Positions 43,775 to 52,981 of a DNA stretch of 64,000 nucleotides are shown piece after piece. The stretch's first letter is position 1, and each line of letters starts with the position of its first letter. Origin of the DNA: Pseudomonas lactis (GTDB lineage: Bacteria; Pseudomonadota; Gammaproteobacteria; Pseudomonadales; Pseudomonadaceae). Below the pieces are notes generated by a model that worked only from the letters and a program-made list of their open reading frames with translations, was not told the origin of the DNA and ran no database searches. The stretch lies in the NCBI RefSeq assembly GCF_001439845.1, contig NZ_JYLO01000001.1, forward strand, positions 1 through 64,000. The letters run 5' to 3'. The position numbers and the translations under genes are program-made.

Positions 43775-46228
43775 ATGTCGCACCACCCAATCCAACCTTT
43801 GGCCCGCGCGCTGCGTCGTGGCCTGTTTGCCGGCCTGCTGGCGGCGGCTCCTGTACTGCCGAGCATGGTTCAAGCCGAGGAAAGCACCGAAGCGCTGCGC
43901 AGCTATGACATTCCGGCGGGCAGCCTCGACCAGGCGTTGAACCGTTTCGCCAGTGCTTCTGGCATCCTGCTGTCGGTTGACGCTACGCTCACCGAAGGCA
44001 AGCGCAGCGCCGGCTTGAAAGGGCGTTATGGCGTAGGTTCGGGGTTGCAGCGCTTGCTGGCGGGCAGCGGTTTGGCGGCGGTGCAATCCCAGGGCGGTTG
44101 GTCGTTGCAGGCCCTCTCCGGCGACGGAGCCTTGCAGTTGGGCGCGACCCAGATCAGCGGCCGGCAGGAGCAGGAAAGCGCCTGGGGTCCGGTGGACGGT
44201 ATTGTCGCCAAGCGCAGCGCCTCGGGCAGCAAGACTGACTCGGCGCTGGTGGAAATCCCCCAGACCATCAACGTGATCACCGCCGCCGAGATCAAGGCAC
44301 GCGGCGCCCAGAGTGTCACCCAGGCGTTGCTCTACACCCCAGGCATGAGCGCCGGCGGTTTTGCCGACCGGGTCAAATTGTTCGATGAGCCGACGTCACG
44401 CGGCTTCTCGCCTACGCCGTTGTATCTTGACGGCTTGCACTTGCCCTACGGCGGCGGCAGCACAGGCGGTGCGTTGCAGATCGAGCCGTATTCCCTGGAA
44501 CGCATCGAAGTGCTCAAAGGCCCGGCGTCCGTGCTTTACGGCCAGAACCAGCCGGGCGGCATCGTCAATATGGTCAGCAAGCGCCCCAGCGAAACCCCGA
44601 TACACCAAGTGGTACTGGAAGCCGGTACCTACGAACACAAAAGCGCGGCCATCGACCTGAGCGGCCCGCTGGACGAGGAGGGCCAGTTTCTCTACCGCCT
44701 GACCGGCCTGGCGAATGACGCGCAAGACGAAATCAATTACGTCGAAAACAAGCGCCAGTTCATCGCCCCCAGCCTCACCTGGCGCCCCAACGACGACACC
44801 AGCCTGACCCTGTTCGCCCAATACCAGAAAGATAAAGGCGTGCCCGAAGCCCAAGGCCTGCCGGCGTCCGGCACGCTGTGGGACAACCCCAACGGCAAGA
44901 TCAAGCGCGATGTGTTTATCGGCGAGCCGGGCGTCAACCAGTACAACCGCGAGCAATACGTGCTGGGCTACGAAGTTTCCCATCGCCTCAACGACATCTG
45001 GACCCTCAAGCAAAACGCCCGTTACGCCGAGGTCGACGACCGCTACACCGCGCCATTGCACGGCTACCGCTTCGTCGCCAACCCAAGCACCGGCGTGCAA
45101 GACCAGCGTTACCTGCAACGCTTCGGCGTGGACTGGTCGCAGACCAACAAAGTGTTCGGCGTGGACAGCATCGCCCAGGCTGAATTTGACACGGGCGCGC
45201 TGTCCCATACCTTCATCGTTGGCCTGGACTACTACCATTCCAACTCGCAGTTCCATGGCCTGTATGACCGCAACCCGCCGATCATTGACCTGTTCAAACC
45301 GGTGTACGGCCAGCCCTTGAACTTCGGCCAACCGTACCGCTGGGATCGCACCATCACCCAGACCGGCCTGTATCTGCAGGACCAGATCAAATTGGATAAA
45401 TGGGTGCTGGTACTCGGTGGCCGCTACGACTGGGCGAATGTGGTGAACAAGGAGCCGATACAGGACACCCGCTTTGCCAGCAAAGACCAGGCGTTCACCG
45501 GTCGTGCGGGCCTGGTGTACCTGTTCGATAACGGCGTGTCGCCCTTCGTCAGCTATTCGGAATCCTTCCTTCCGCTGGCCGGCACCGATGCGAACCGAAA
45601 ACCCTTCGAACCCTCCACCGGCAAACAGTACGAAGTCGGCGTGAAGTACCAGCCACCGGGCCAGAAGAGCTTCATCCAGGCTTCTGTGTACCAACTGGAC
45701 CAGGAAAACGTGCTGACCACCAACCCGGTGGATACCACCTTCAGCACCCAAAGCGGCGCCCTGCGCTCGCGAGGTGTTGAACTGGAAGCCAAGGCCGTCT
45801 TGAGCGATGCCTGGGACGTGGTCGCCTCGGCTGCGCGCAATGACGTCAAATACACCAAGGACAACGATGGCCGCCAAGGTCGCCACCCGGCCGGCATCTC
45901 CCCACTCACCGCCTCGATGTGGGTCAACTACACCGTGCTCGGCGACACGCCCTTGGCGGGGCTGGGTGCAGGGCTTGGCGTGCGTTACGCCCGTCAAAGC
46001 CTGGGCGACTACTACGAAGGCGCCTTCAACGTGCCGTCCTACAGCGTCTACGATGCAAGCCTGAGCTACGACCTGGGCGCCTCGCCGCTCAAGCTCAAGG
46101 GCGTGAAACTGGCGATGAACGTGCAGAACCTCAGCAACAAGACCTACGTCTCGCAGTGCACCAGTGATCTGGATTGCTACTACGGGGAAGGGCGTACGGT
46201 GGTGTCGAGCCTGACGTACGATTGGTAA
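43775..46228 (+). CDS. TonB-dependent ferri-siderophore receptor with signalling domain
   Basis: Outer-membrane transporter of 817 residues for an iron-siderophore complex, probably a hydroxamate by resemblance to FiuA/FoxA-type receptors. Signal peptide (1-34, PSMVQAEE), STN signalling domain (about 40-95), TonB-box region (LQLGATQISG, about 122-131), plug domain (ALVEIPQTINVIT to VLYGQNQPGGIVNMVSKRP) and a 22-strand barrel ending in the aromatic TYDW. The N-terminal signalling domain and the FecI/FecR genes upstream form a complete cell-surface signalling system. No siderophore synthesis genes are present, so it may take up foreign siderophores. GGGGAG before ATG 43775. Confidence 0.93.
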   Translation: MSHHPIQPLARALRRGLFAGLLAAAPVLPSMVQAEESTEALRSYDIPAGSLDQALNRFASASGILLSVDATLTEGKRSAGLKGRYGVGSGLQRLLAGSGLAAVQSQGGWSLQALSGDGALQLGATQISGRQEQESAWGPVDGIVAKRSASGSKTDSALVEIPQTINVITAAEIKARGAQSVTQALLYTPGMSAGGFADRVKLFDEPTSRGFSPTPLYLDGLHLPYGGGSTGGALQIEPYSLERIEVLKGPASVLYGQNQPGGIVNMVSKRPSETPIHQVVLEAGTYEHKSAAIDLSGPLDEEGQFLYRLTGLANDAQDEINYVENKRQFIAPSLTWRPNDDTSLTLFAQYQKDKGVPEAQGLPASGTLWDNPNGKIKRDVFIGEPGVNQYNREQYVLGYEVSHRLNDIWTLKQNARYAEVDDRYTAPLHGYRFVANPSTGVQDQRYLQRFGVDWSQTNKVFGVDSIAQAEFDTGALSHTFIVGLDYYHSNSQFHGLYDRNPPIIDLFKPVYGQPLNFGQPYRWDRTITQTGLYLQDQIKLDKWVLVLGGRYDWANVVNKEPIQDTRFASKDQAFTGRAGLVYLFDNGVSPFVSYSESFLPLAGTDANRKPFEPSTGKQYEVGVKYQPPGQKSFIQASVYQLDQENVLTTNPVDTTFSTQSGALRSRGVELEAKAVLSDAWDVVASAARNDVKYTKDNDGRQGRHPAGISPLTASMWVNYTVLGDTPLAGLGAGLGVRYARQSLGDYYEGAFNVPSYSVYDASLSYDLGASPLKLKGVKLAMNVQNLSNKTYVSQCTSDLDCYYGEGRTVVSSLTYDW

Positions 46229-46257
46229 CTTAGCGTTTAGGTGATATTGGCTGCGGC

Positions 46258-46278
46258 GCGCACCCTTCAAGGGTGCGC
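46258..46278. terminator. Hairpin between receptor gene and hipA
   Basis: GCGCACCC (46258-46265) and GGGTGCGC (46271-46278) around TTCAA. Located between convergent genes, with only a short T-containing tail (TCTGTT) after it. Confidence 0.55.
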
Positions 46279-46290
46279 TCTGTTGCCGCC

Positions 46291-47511
46291 CTACACCAGG
46301 TCCGCTGCAAATCGTGTACACACATTGGAAAGCATGCGCACCTCGGCACCGCTACAGCCTGCCGCTTCGAAAAAGCCGGAGGCTTCTCGCACGACGGCAT
46401 ATATATCCGTGACGATGGACCTTGCTTCATCCGCCCCCAACCCAAAGCGTTCAGGCGTACTCAGCAAATTACTGACAGACGATACCCGGCCTTCATTGCC
46501 GATGATGAGCGCCTGCAAGCCTAGTTGGGTAGGGTGGGGCAACACGTCAAATACTGGCGCAAGGGAATAACCCGAGGCGCTGGTCAGCAGCAGCCCGGTT
46601 TGTTTCAGGTGGTCGTCGCTATTGCCGATGAGCACGTTGAAGGCCATACGCTTGTAAAGCTCGCGCATGTCAAAGGTGGCATCGTCGCAGACCTTCTTCA
46701 ACACGTCGGCGATCCTGGAATAGGAAACGGCACCGTCAGCCGCATCAACCCGCATTCTTGGCTTCTCTGTGCTTACCAAAGAGTTGCAGCTGACATAGTG
46801 CTCGCGGCCAGCGCCTTCATGTCGGTCAAAACGCTCGACCATCAACACCGGTTTGCCGGCGACCTCTACCAACTTGTGCCCGGCTGCGGGTAGGCCTGCT
46901 GCATCCGCCATTTGAAGGCTGGCGAATTCCGCCCGTGGCTGATCGAACACATCGTCGCTACGGCCGAGTTTAGCAATCCATTCCTTGCCTTCATGGGTCA
47001 CGGTGACCTTCGGCCTGGCGCCGCCCATGGAACTCCCAAACTCGAATAACCGTGCGATTTCCGCAGGCAGGTCGACGTCACCCTTCTCGACTCGATCAAG
47101 GCCCACCATGATTTTCTCAAGGTCTTCAAATTGCGGGGGGTGGTGCAGGGGTGGCAGCTGACTTCGTGACGCACTGAACAGCAGGCAACCCACTCCTGCT
47201 CCCCGCGAGGCAAGTAGCCATTCAACTTCGTTTTGTGGATGCTGTTTGTGGGTCGCCAGCAGAACACGCCGGCCCCAATTGTCGGGCGTTGCGTCGTCGA
47301 GCACTCCAAACATGCGCGTTGAGGAATACTGGTTAGGGGTCAGTGGCAAACTCAGCGGGTCAATCGCAAATGCGTCGGGCCGCGCGAGCCAACTGTTGGC
47401 GTAGCGAAAAACGAATCCATTCCCATGCATGGCCACCTCGCCAACAGGGACCGGGTCACCGACTAAGTGAGCTGAAAAAACAAAGGCATTACCAATCGGC
47501 TTCCAGGACAT
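46291..47511 (-). CDS. hipA: HipA-family serine/threonine kinase toxin
   Basis: Kinase toxin of a HipBA-type module; E. coli HipA phosphorylates glutamyl-tRNA synthetase and causes dormancy. The 406-residue protein shows the P-loop-like SSMGGARPK (160-168), Lys in EWIAKL (181), the catalytic N-x-D (N297, D299 in GNSDDH) and the metal-binding D322 (PVFDVLP), spaced 23 residues apart as in E. coli HipA. The kinase looks active. Start ATG 47511 has AAGGAG six bases upstream; the earlier ATG 47547 does not. It overlaps the antitoxin gene by 23 bases. Confidence 0.9.
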   Translation of the reverse strand: MSWKPIGNAFVFSAHLVGDPVPVGEVAMHGNGFVFRYANSWLARPDAFAIDPLSLPLTPNQYSSTRMFGVLDDATPDNWGRRVLLATHKQHPQNEVEWLLASRGAGVGCLLFSASRSQLPPLHHPPQFEDLEKIMVGLDRVEKGDVDLPAEIARLFEFGSSMGGARPKVTVTHEGKEWIAKLGRSDDVFDQPRAEFASLQMADAAGLPAAGHKLVEVAGKPVLMVERFDRHEGAGREHYVSCNSLVSTEKPRMRVDAADGAVSYSRIADVLKKVCDDATFDMRELYKRMAFNVLIGNSDDHLKQTGLLLTSASGYSLAPVFDVLPHPTQLGLQALIIGNEGRVSSVSNLLSTPERFGLGADEARSIVTDIYAVVREASGFFEAAGCSGAEVRMLSNVCTRFAADLV

Positions 47512-47848
47512 CGGGTTCTCCTTCAGTGCGAATTCGCTCAGGCTCACGGGCGAGGCTCATGGTAATGCCAACCTGGTCAAGTTCTGGTGACGCAATGCTC
47601 GCCATACCTTCTTCCAAGTCCATCGCGCTCAGCACATTCATCAGCACGCCGAGGGAGACGCCGGGCTCGCCCTGTCTCAGCCGCTGATACGTCTGCCGTG
47701 TAATGCCCGCGCGGCTGCATATGGTGGAAATTTTCAACCGACGACGAATGCGGGCTATTTCGATACCGTTGCCGATACCTCTCATCAGTTCATCGCTTCT
47801 CTCTGAGATGTACCCTTTGTGGGGGTAGGGCTTGGCTGTTTCTTGCAT
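47489..47848 (-). CDS. hipB: HipB-like XRE-family antitoxin
   Basis: 119 residues with a helix-turn-helix (IEIARIRRRLKISTICSRAGITRQTYQRLRQG, about 29-60) of the XRE/Cro type, placed before hipA as is usual for antitoxins. It should neutralise HipA and repress the pair. A perfect TGATATATCA palindrome overlaps the start codon and is a likely operator. ATG 47848 has only a weak GGTG ribosome site; a later ATG (MRGIGNGIE) would still keep the HTH. Length is larger than E. coli HipB (88). Confidence 0.85.
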   Translation of the reverse strand: MQETAKPYPHKGYISERSDELMRGIGNGIEIARIRRRLKISTICSRAGITRQTYQRLRQGEPGVSLGVLMNVLSAMDLEEGMASIASPELDQVGITMSLAREPERIRTEGEPDVLEADW

Positions 47849-47887
47849 GATATATCACCCTTTAAAGCAGTAGAGGTAACTTATATC
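47848..47887. promoter_or_regulatory. Candidate HipB operators
   Basis: Perfect palindrome TGATATATCA (47848-47857) touching the antitoxin start, and a related half site TATATC at 47882-47887 that pairs with GATATA (47849-47854). Two sites flanking a promoter are usual for HipB-type autoregulation. Confidence 0.5.
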
Positions 47888-47944
47888 ATCCAAGCCTCTA
47901 AGGCCACCTGCAAAAAATCGGCTCGATGCCCTAATGGCTTTTTG

Positions 47945-48042
47945 TAGGAGCGAGCTTGCTCGCGAAAAACTCACAGGCGCCGCGTTCAATCAGGAAACAC
48001 GCGTTATCGTTGACGTTTTTCGCGAGCAAGCTCGCTCCTACA
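47945..48042. repeat. REPIN, GTAGGAGCGAGC family
   Basis: TGTAGGAGCGAGCTTGCTCG at 47945 and its complement CGAGCAAGCTCGCTCCTACA ending at 48042. Same family as the copy at 11639. Confidence 0.92.
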
Positions 48043-48056
48043 GGTGTTACCAAACT

Positions 48057-48788
48057 TCAAAGATTCTGCAAAAACACCACATACCCCCGAAACCACTCAT
48101 TGCCCTGCAAATATCCCGGCTCTTGCCATTCCCCGCCCTGAATCAAGCCAATCTTGAACGGCACCCCCAGCCGATTCATCCGCGGCAAATACGCCGCGTA
48201 ATCCGGGATGCTGTGACGCCCCTGATACGTCTGTACCACCACTTCATCCACCACGCCCTTGAGCTGGGCGATGGCGGCCGGGTCGGCGTTGCTGCTCCAG
48301 TCCATCAGGCCGGTGATGCTCAGGCGCAGGTCGGCGGGCAGGCGTTGGCGCAGGTCGCGCAGGAAGTCGGCGTATTCGTGCAGGTATTGGGTGCGGGCAT
48401 CGAAATCGATCTGGATACCGATCACTGGGTTGCCGGCGTCTCGCCAGCGTTGCACCTGGCCCAGCACCTGGGTGTAGACCCGTTCCGGCCAGCGCAGGGT
48501 GTGGGCGCGGTACACCACCCAGACGTGGCCTTGAGTAATGCGCGGCACGCTCATGCCCTGGGCGATGAGTTGTACGCCGCGCTGGGGCGCGCGGCGGGTG
48601 GAGTTGATCTGGCCTTGCAGGATGTACAGGGTTTTTGCCTGCTTGATCACTGGCTGCGGCGTGACACCGCTCCACAGCCAGAAGGCGTCATAGTCCCCGG
48701 CGTTAACGGCGCCAAAAGCCGGGCTTGCCAGCAACAGCAAGCCTAGCCACAGCGGCTTCACCAGTAGTACTGCAGCGATTTGCCCCAC
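48057..48788 (-). CDS. DUF3142 protein, exported
   Basis: 243 residues with an N-terminal signal peptide (VKPLWLGLLLLASPAFGAVNA). The mature part has the look of a TIM-barrel glycoside-hydrolase-like domain: DYDAFWLWSG, GIQIDFDA (acidic strand end), LSITGLMDWSS and VVVQTYQGR. DUF3142 proteins have no assigned reaction. It overlaps the upstream gene by 31 bases if ATG 48788 is used; a GTG a few codons later (before KPLWLG) is a fair alternative. Probably one operon with the large exported protein before it. Confidence 0.8.
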   Translation of the reverse strand: MGQIAAVLLVKPLWLGLLLLASPAFGAVNAGDYDAFWLWSGVTPQPVIKQAKTLYILQGQINSTRRAPQRGVQLIAQGMSVPRITQGHVWVVYRAHTLRWPERVYTQVLGQVQRWRDAGNPVIGIQIDFDARTQYLHEYADFLRDLRQRLPADLRLSITGLMDWSSNADPAAIAQLKGVVDEVVVQTYQGRHSIPDYAAYLPRMNRLGVPFKIGLIQGGEWQEPGYLQGNEWFRGYVVFLQNL

Positions 48789-50920
48789 TGGGTATCGGCA
48801 AAACCGGTTTTGAGTTGGCGGAACCAGGCTTTGCGCACCGCTGGCGCGACATCTTCGCCGCCGCAGCTGTTGTAGCCGGCCGGCGCGTAGCAGTTGATGG
48901 CGCGGAACAACGCGTAGGCCTTGTCGGTTTTCGGCGCCTTGGCGTTGGCGATCACCTGTTTGTAGCCGTCCAGGCGCGAGAAGGTTTCACCCTTGAAGTC
49001 CGAGGCGGTGCTGCCCAGGCTGCCGGCGGCGCGGGGTTGTTCCAGGGGCATGCCGTCCAGGCCGTTGCGCAGGATGAACTCGCCGAAGCAGTTCAAGGCG
49101 TGCGGGTTTTTGGCCTCGTTCTGCAAGGTCGTCGCGGTTTGCGCGATGCTTGGGCAGGCGTAGCCGGATTCGGCCTTGTCGCCGTTCCATTGGAACAGCT
49201 TCAAGGTCTGGCCGCTGGTATAGGTGTAGCCCAGGCTGGTGCCGAGCTTGTCGTCAGAGAGCGAGGCCTGCTTGAGGTCATCGGCGAAGGTGGCGTACTG
49301 GCCGCGCAGCAGGTCTTTGTAGAGCAGCACGAATTGCGCACTCTGGCGCTCGATCGGGTCGCTGGCGTTGGCGATCTGCTGACGCAGCAGATCGGGGCCG
49401 GCGACGTTGCGCAGCAGGATGTAGCGCACTTGCTTGGCGCTGATCGGCGAGTCGGCGGCGAACACCTTGGCCAATTGGCCGCTGCGCTCGTAATTCATGG
49501 CCAGGGCCAGTTCCAGCTGGTCGCGTTGCAGCGGCTGCTTGGCCAGCGGCAGCAGTTGCAGCCACAGGGCTTCGGCGGCCCTCCAGTCCTGCTTGGCTTC
49601 CAGGGCCAGGGCGCGCAGGGTCTGTTGGCTGAAGGCGAAGTAATCCAGGCTCGACGGCACATCCGCCGGCAGGTGCTTCAAGGCCGCGTCGGGTTGGTGT
49701 TCGACGTACAGGGCATAGCTCGCTTGCAGGAAGTCAAACAGCGCCGGCTCAGTGGCGAAGGTGCTCTTTTGCTTATCCAGGTCTTCACGGCTCAACAGCG
49801 GCGGAGTGTGTGCGCGCATCGCCATCAGGTCGCTGACCACTTGCAGCATGGGGCTGTTCGCGGCTTTGTTGCCGACCATCAGTAACTTGAGGTCGGCCTC
49901 TTCCACCAGTTCGTCCACGCTCACATTGCGCTGGGCGTCGGTGGCCTCGGTAAATTGCCAGGTGAAGTCTTCGGCAAGCTTGGCGTCGTCGTTCGCCAGC
50001 CAGTGCACACGGCGCAACAGGCCACGGGCGGACGCAACGTAATCGCCCTGTGGATAATGTTTCAGGTAACTGAGAAAACCTTCTTCGGCATCGCTCAAGG
50101 CCGACTTATCCACATGCTCGCGCTGCGGCATGCCGTATTCGTCGAAGGCTTCGGCCTGGGCCTGATTCAGCGACGTACGCGCAGTCATGTACAGCGCTGT
50201 TTCCTTCAGCCATGGCACATCGCTGGTGGCGGCGGCGGCGAACCCGCGCTCGGCGTAATCGAAGCGCCCGCTGTAGAAATCGCCGGCGGCCTGCAAATAG
50301 GTACGAAACAACTGGGCGTTGGCCGAGGGGGTCAGCTGTGCGTCCACCACCTGGCGGCTCCAGTCACAGGTGGTCAGTAATTGCAGGCGTGCTTTGACCA
50401 ACACATCGCGCTCGGCGGGTGGCATCTGGGCCTTGATCACCTGGCTGATAAACGCCGTGGCGCTGTCATCGTCATTGCTGCGGCAACGGCTGCCTTCGCC
50501 ATTCAGGAAGGCCTGGCCTGCGGTCTTGTACTCCTCGCGCTTGATACCCAGGGGCTGGAGCAGCGTGTCGAGTTCGGCTGTGCGTGAATCGTCAGCCTTG
50601 TTATCTGGCTCCTCAGCCGTGGCCGCAACCGGCACCAGGCGATACACCGGAAACGGCACCGGGCCGAAGCCTTGGGCCAAGTCGTCTTCGCCCAAGGCAT
50701 TGGGGGCCAGGGGCGCGGCTTTTTTGTCGGCCAGCAACAGGCGCAGGTTCACCCGGCTGTCGTTACCAGGGCTGAGAAACGGTTGGTTGCTGCACGGCTC
50801 GTAGCCGTCACGCGATACCCGCCAGTCGGGGTAGCACGAGTCGTCAGAACTGGCCTGGGCCGGTAGGGAAAAACCGGCCAGCAGGGCCAGGGCCAGAGGT
50901 GACAGCAAACCGATACGCAT
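48758..50920 (-). CDS. Large exported repeat protein, function unknown
   Basis: 720 residues. Signal peptide MRIGLLSPLALALLAGFSLPAQA, then an N-terminal Cys pair region (DSCYPDW, YEPCSNQ) and a long alpha-helical part that looks like degenerate tetratricopeptide repeats (for example YSGRFDYAERGFAAAA, AEEGFLSYLKHYPQGDYVASARGLL). Homologues are sometimes labelled YfiO-like, but there is no lipobox, so I do not adopt that. Start ATG 50920 has AAGGA eight bases upstream; the longer form from 51001 adds an unlikely tail. It is divergent from the GT39-like gene. Coupled to DUF3142 gene. Confidence 0.8.
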   Translation of the reverse strand: MRIGLLSPLALALLAGFSLPAQASSDDSCYPDWRVSRDGYEPCSNQPFLSPGNDSRVNLRLLLADKKAAPLAPNALGEDDLAQGFGPVPFPVYRLVPVAATAEEPDNKADDSRTAELDTLLQPLGIKREEYKTAGQAFLNGEGSRCRSNDDDSATAFISQVIKAQMPPAERDVLVKARLQLLTTCDWSRQVVDAQLTPSANAQLFRTYLQAAGDFYSGRFDYAERGFAAAATSDVPWLKETALYMTARTSLNQAQAEAFDEYGMPQREHVDKSALSDAEEGFLSYLKHYPQGDYVASARGLLRRVHWLANDDAKLAEDFTWQFTEATDAQRNVSVDELVEEADLKLLMVGNKAANSPMLQVVSDLMAMRAHTPPLLSREDLDKQKSTFATEPALFDFLQASYALYVEHQPDAALKHLPADVPSSLDYFAFSQQTLRALALEAKQDWRAAEALWLQLLPLAKQPLQRDQLELALAMNYERSGQLAKVFAADSPISAKQVRYILLRNVAGPDLLRQQIANASDPIERQSAQFVLLYKDLLRGQYATFADDLKQASLSDDKLGTSLGYTYTSGQTLKLFQWNGDKAESGYACPSIAQTATTLQNEAKNPHALNCFGEFILRNGLDGMPLEQPRAAGSLGSTASDFKGETFSRLDGYKQVIANAKAPKTDKAYALFRAINCYAPAGYNSCGGEDVAPAVRKAWFRQLKTGFADTQWGKSLQYYW

Positions 50921-51113
50921 AACGTTTCCTTGATCCTGAGTCCTTGGAGAAGGGGCAATAATAGCCTGATCCGACGAGTGCTTCGGTGAAGGCCTACACA
51001 AATTGCTGATTTGTCCGATTCCAGCGACGAGGCCAGGGCTTTTGGCCTAGAGTGGCGGTGTTTGCGCATGCGCAGTGTTTGTCCTGTAAGAGGGCAGTAG
51101 TAGCGGAGTCGAT

Positions 51114-52694
51114 ATGCGTCGGTCTGTGGTAGAGCAACACGAAAAAGTCGGGGCATTGCCTGCCTTCCATCGCTTGACCTGGGAAGGTGCCGGCTGGCTC
51201 AGCCGCCTGTGGTGGGTACCGATCCTGGCGCTCGCCATGGCCCTGCGGTTTTACCACCTCACCTCGGCGGCGATCTGGGGCGACGAAGGCTCAAGCCTGT
51301 TGCTCAGCGAATACGCCCTGGCCGACCTGTGGTTTCACGCAGCCCATGATGTGCACCCGCCGCTGTATTTCTTGCTGCTGCGCGGTTGGATCGAGGTGTT
51401 CGGCGATAGCATCGGCTCGATTCGCAGCCTGAGTGCGATCCCCGGTGTGGCCGTAGTGGGCCTGGGCATCTGGCTGACACGGCAACTGTCCACCCGCCGC
51501 GCGGCTGTGCTGGCGGGGATCCTGCTGGCTCTACTGCCCACGGCGGTGCGCTACAGCCAGGAAGTGCGCATGTATTCGCTGCTGGGCGTGTGGCTACTGG
51601 GCGCCACGCTGGCACTGGTGTACTGGGTGAGGCAGCCCGAGCGCGCGCGTTATTTGGCTGTATATGTGCTGTTAATGAGCGCCGGGTTCTATACCCACTA
51701 CTTCACCGCGCTGTGCGTGCTGGTGCATTGGGCGTACCTGGGGTTGCAGGCGCCAGGTCAGCGCTTGATCACGCGGCCTGCCTGGTGGGCCGCCAACGTG
51801 GCGATAGTGTTGTTGTATCTGCCCTGGCTGCCCAACCTGCTGGATTTGGTGCAGCACGTCGAACAGCTCAAAGTCGGCGGCGACATTGGTTGGGAAGAGC
51901 CGGTCAACCTGCTGTCCCTGCCGTCGATGGTCTGGCAGTTTCTGTTGCAGGATGACGGTCTCGGCCTGTGGCCGCCGCTGTTCTGGCTGTTCCCCCTGCT
52001 GCTGGCCGTGGTGGTTGTACTGGCGGCCTGGCGCAACCCCGCGGCGCGCCTGCCTGCCCTGTTTTGCCTGCTGCCGCTGCTGCTGGTCTATGGCGTGTCT
52101 TTTATCTCGCCGGTGTTTATCGAGCGCTACCTCACGGTGTATGCGTTGGGCCTGCCGATAGTCCTGGCGCTTGCCATCGACCGTTTGCCGCCCCGTTTGT
52201 CCTGGCTGGGCGTGGCGTTGTTCGCACTGTTTGTTGGCGTAGAACTGTTGGGGCTAAAGAACAACTTCGAAGTGGATGAGCACGACCAGTTCAACGTGCC
52301 GGTGGAGTTCGTCAATCGCAACTATCAGGAAGGCGACCGCATCGTCCTGAGTGACATGATGTGGTACCTCAGCTACGTGTATTACGACCAGACCGACGCC
52401 CAACTGCAGCTCTACACGCCGCCCAAGCCCGACGGCACTGCCACTCGCCCGAACGCCTATGGTTTCGGCACACTGGTGGACCAGGACGGTGGCCGCATCT
52501 ATCTGGACCGCCTCTCAGCACTGCCTGCTCAAACGCGACGGGTATGGTTGATCAGCAGCAACGAAGCCCCGGATGAATTCGCGCCACTGCCCAACGGCTG
52601 GCGCGAACTCAGTCGCCAGGACGGCGGTGGCGCCAGGGCCCGGTTGTTCGTGCTATGCAACGCACCGGCGCCGCAACCTGAAGGCTGCCGCTAG
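51114..52694 (+). CDS. Membrane glycosyltransferase, GT39/PMT-like (ArnT superfamily)
   Basis: 526-residue GT-C fold enzyme with about ten hydrophobic segments. The first periplasmic loop carries AIWGDEGSS, where Asp-Glu is the usual catalytic acidic pair of these transferases, followed by HAAHDVHPPLYFLLLRGW. It would move a sugar from a polyprenyl-phosphate donor to a periplasmic acceptor. The acceptor is unknown; no O-antigen or lipid A modification genes are near. The C-terminal soluble part (about 395-526) is periplasmic. Some upstream ATG choice uncertainty remains; ATG 51114 gives MRRSVVEQHEK. Confidence 0.85.
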   Translation: MRRSVVEQHEKVGALPAFHRLTWEGAGWLSRLWWVPILALAMALRFYHLTSAAIWGDEGSSLLLSEYALADLWFHAAHDVHPPLYFLLLRGWIEVFGDSIGSIRSLSAIPGVAVVGLGIWLTRQLSTRRAAVLAGILLALLPTAVRYSQEVRMYSLLGVWLLGATLALVYWVRQPERARYLAVYVLLMSAGFYTHYFTALCVLVHWAYLGLQAPGQRLITRPAWWAANVAIVLLYLPWLPNLLDLVQHVEQLKVGGDIGWEEPVNLLSLPSMVWQFLLQDDGLGLWPPLFWLFPLLLAVVVVLAAWRNPAARLPALFCLLPLLLVYGVSFISPVFIERYLTVYALGLPIVLALAIDRLPPRLSWLGVALFALFVGVELLGLKNNFEVDEHDQFNVPVEFVNRNYQEGDRIVLSDMMWYLSYVYYDQTDAQLQLYTPPKPDGTATRPNAYGFGTLVDQDGGRIYLDRLSALPAQTRRVWLISSNEAPDEFAPLPNGWRELSRQDGGGARARLFVLCNAPAPQPEGCR

Positions 52695-52726
52695 ACTCAC
52701 TTCAACCTACTGATGAGGAGCCTTTC

Positions 52727-52981
52727 ATGGAATCGCCACTGCACAGCTTGCCGGCTTTGTTCAAACAGCTTGGCTTGCCGGATGACCCGGTCAGTATTGA
52801 GCAATTTGTCGCCTCTCATTCGCCGCTCAAGCCGGATTTGAAACTGGCGGAGGCGTTTTTTTGGAGCGACGCCCAGAAGGCATTTTTGCGTGAAGAGATT
52901 CTGGAGGATGCGGATTGGGCGGTGGTGGTGGATGAGTTGAATCTGATCTTGCGGGGTGGGCGAGGGGTGCAAAAAAAATAG
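52727..52981 (+). CDS. DUF2789 protein
   Basis: Small acidic cytoplasmic protein of 84 residues (SLPALFKQLGLPDDPVSIEQ; LAEAFFWSDAQKAFLREEI). This is the DUF2789 family, widespread in gammaproteobacteria and of unknown role. GAGG ribosome site eight bases before ATG 52727. It marks the left edge of the AT-rich island. Confidence 0.88.
   Translation: MESPLHSLPALFKQLGLPDDPVSIEQFVASHSPLKPDLKLAEAFFWSDAQKAFLREEILEDADWAVVVDELNLILRGGRGVQKK

Noticed and set aside
44396..46321. A 641-codon open frame antisense to the TonB receptor gene
   Set aside because: Receptor domains are complete on the plus strand; the antisense frame has no credible start or domains.
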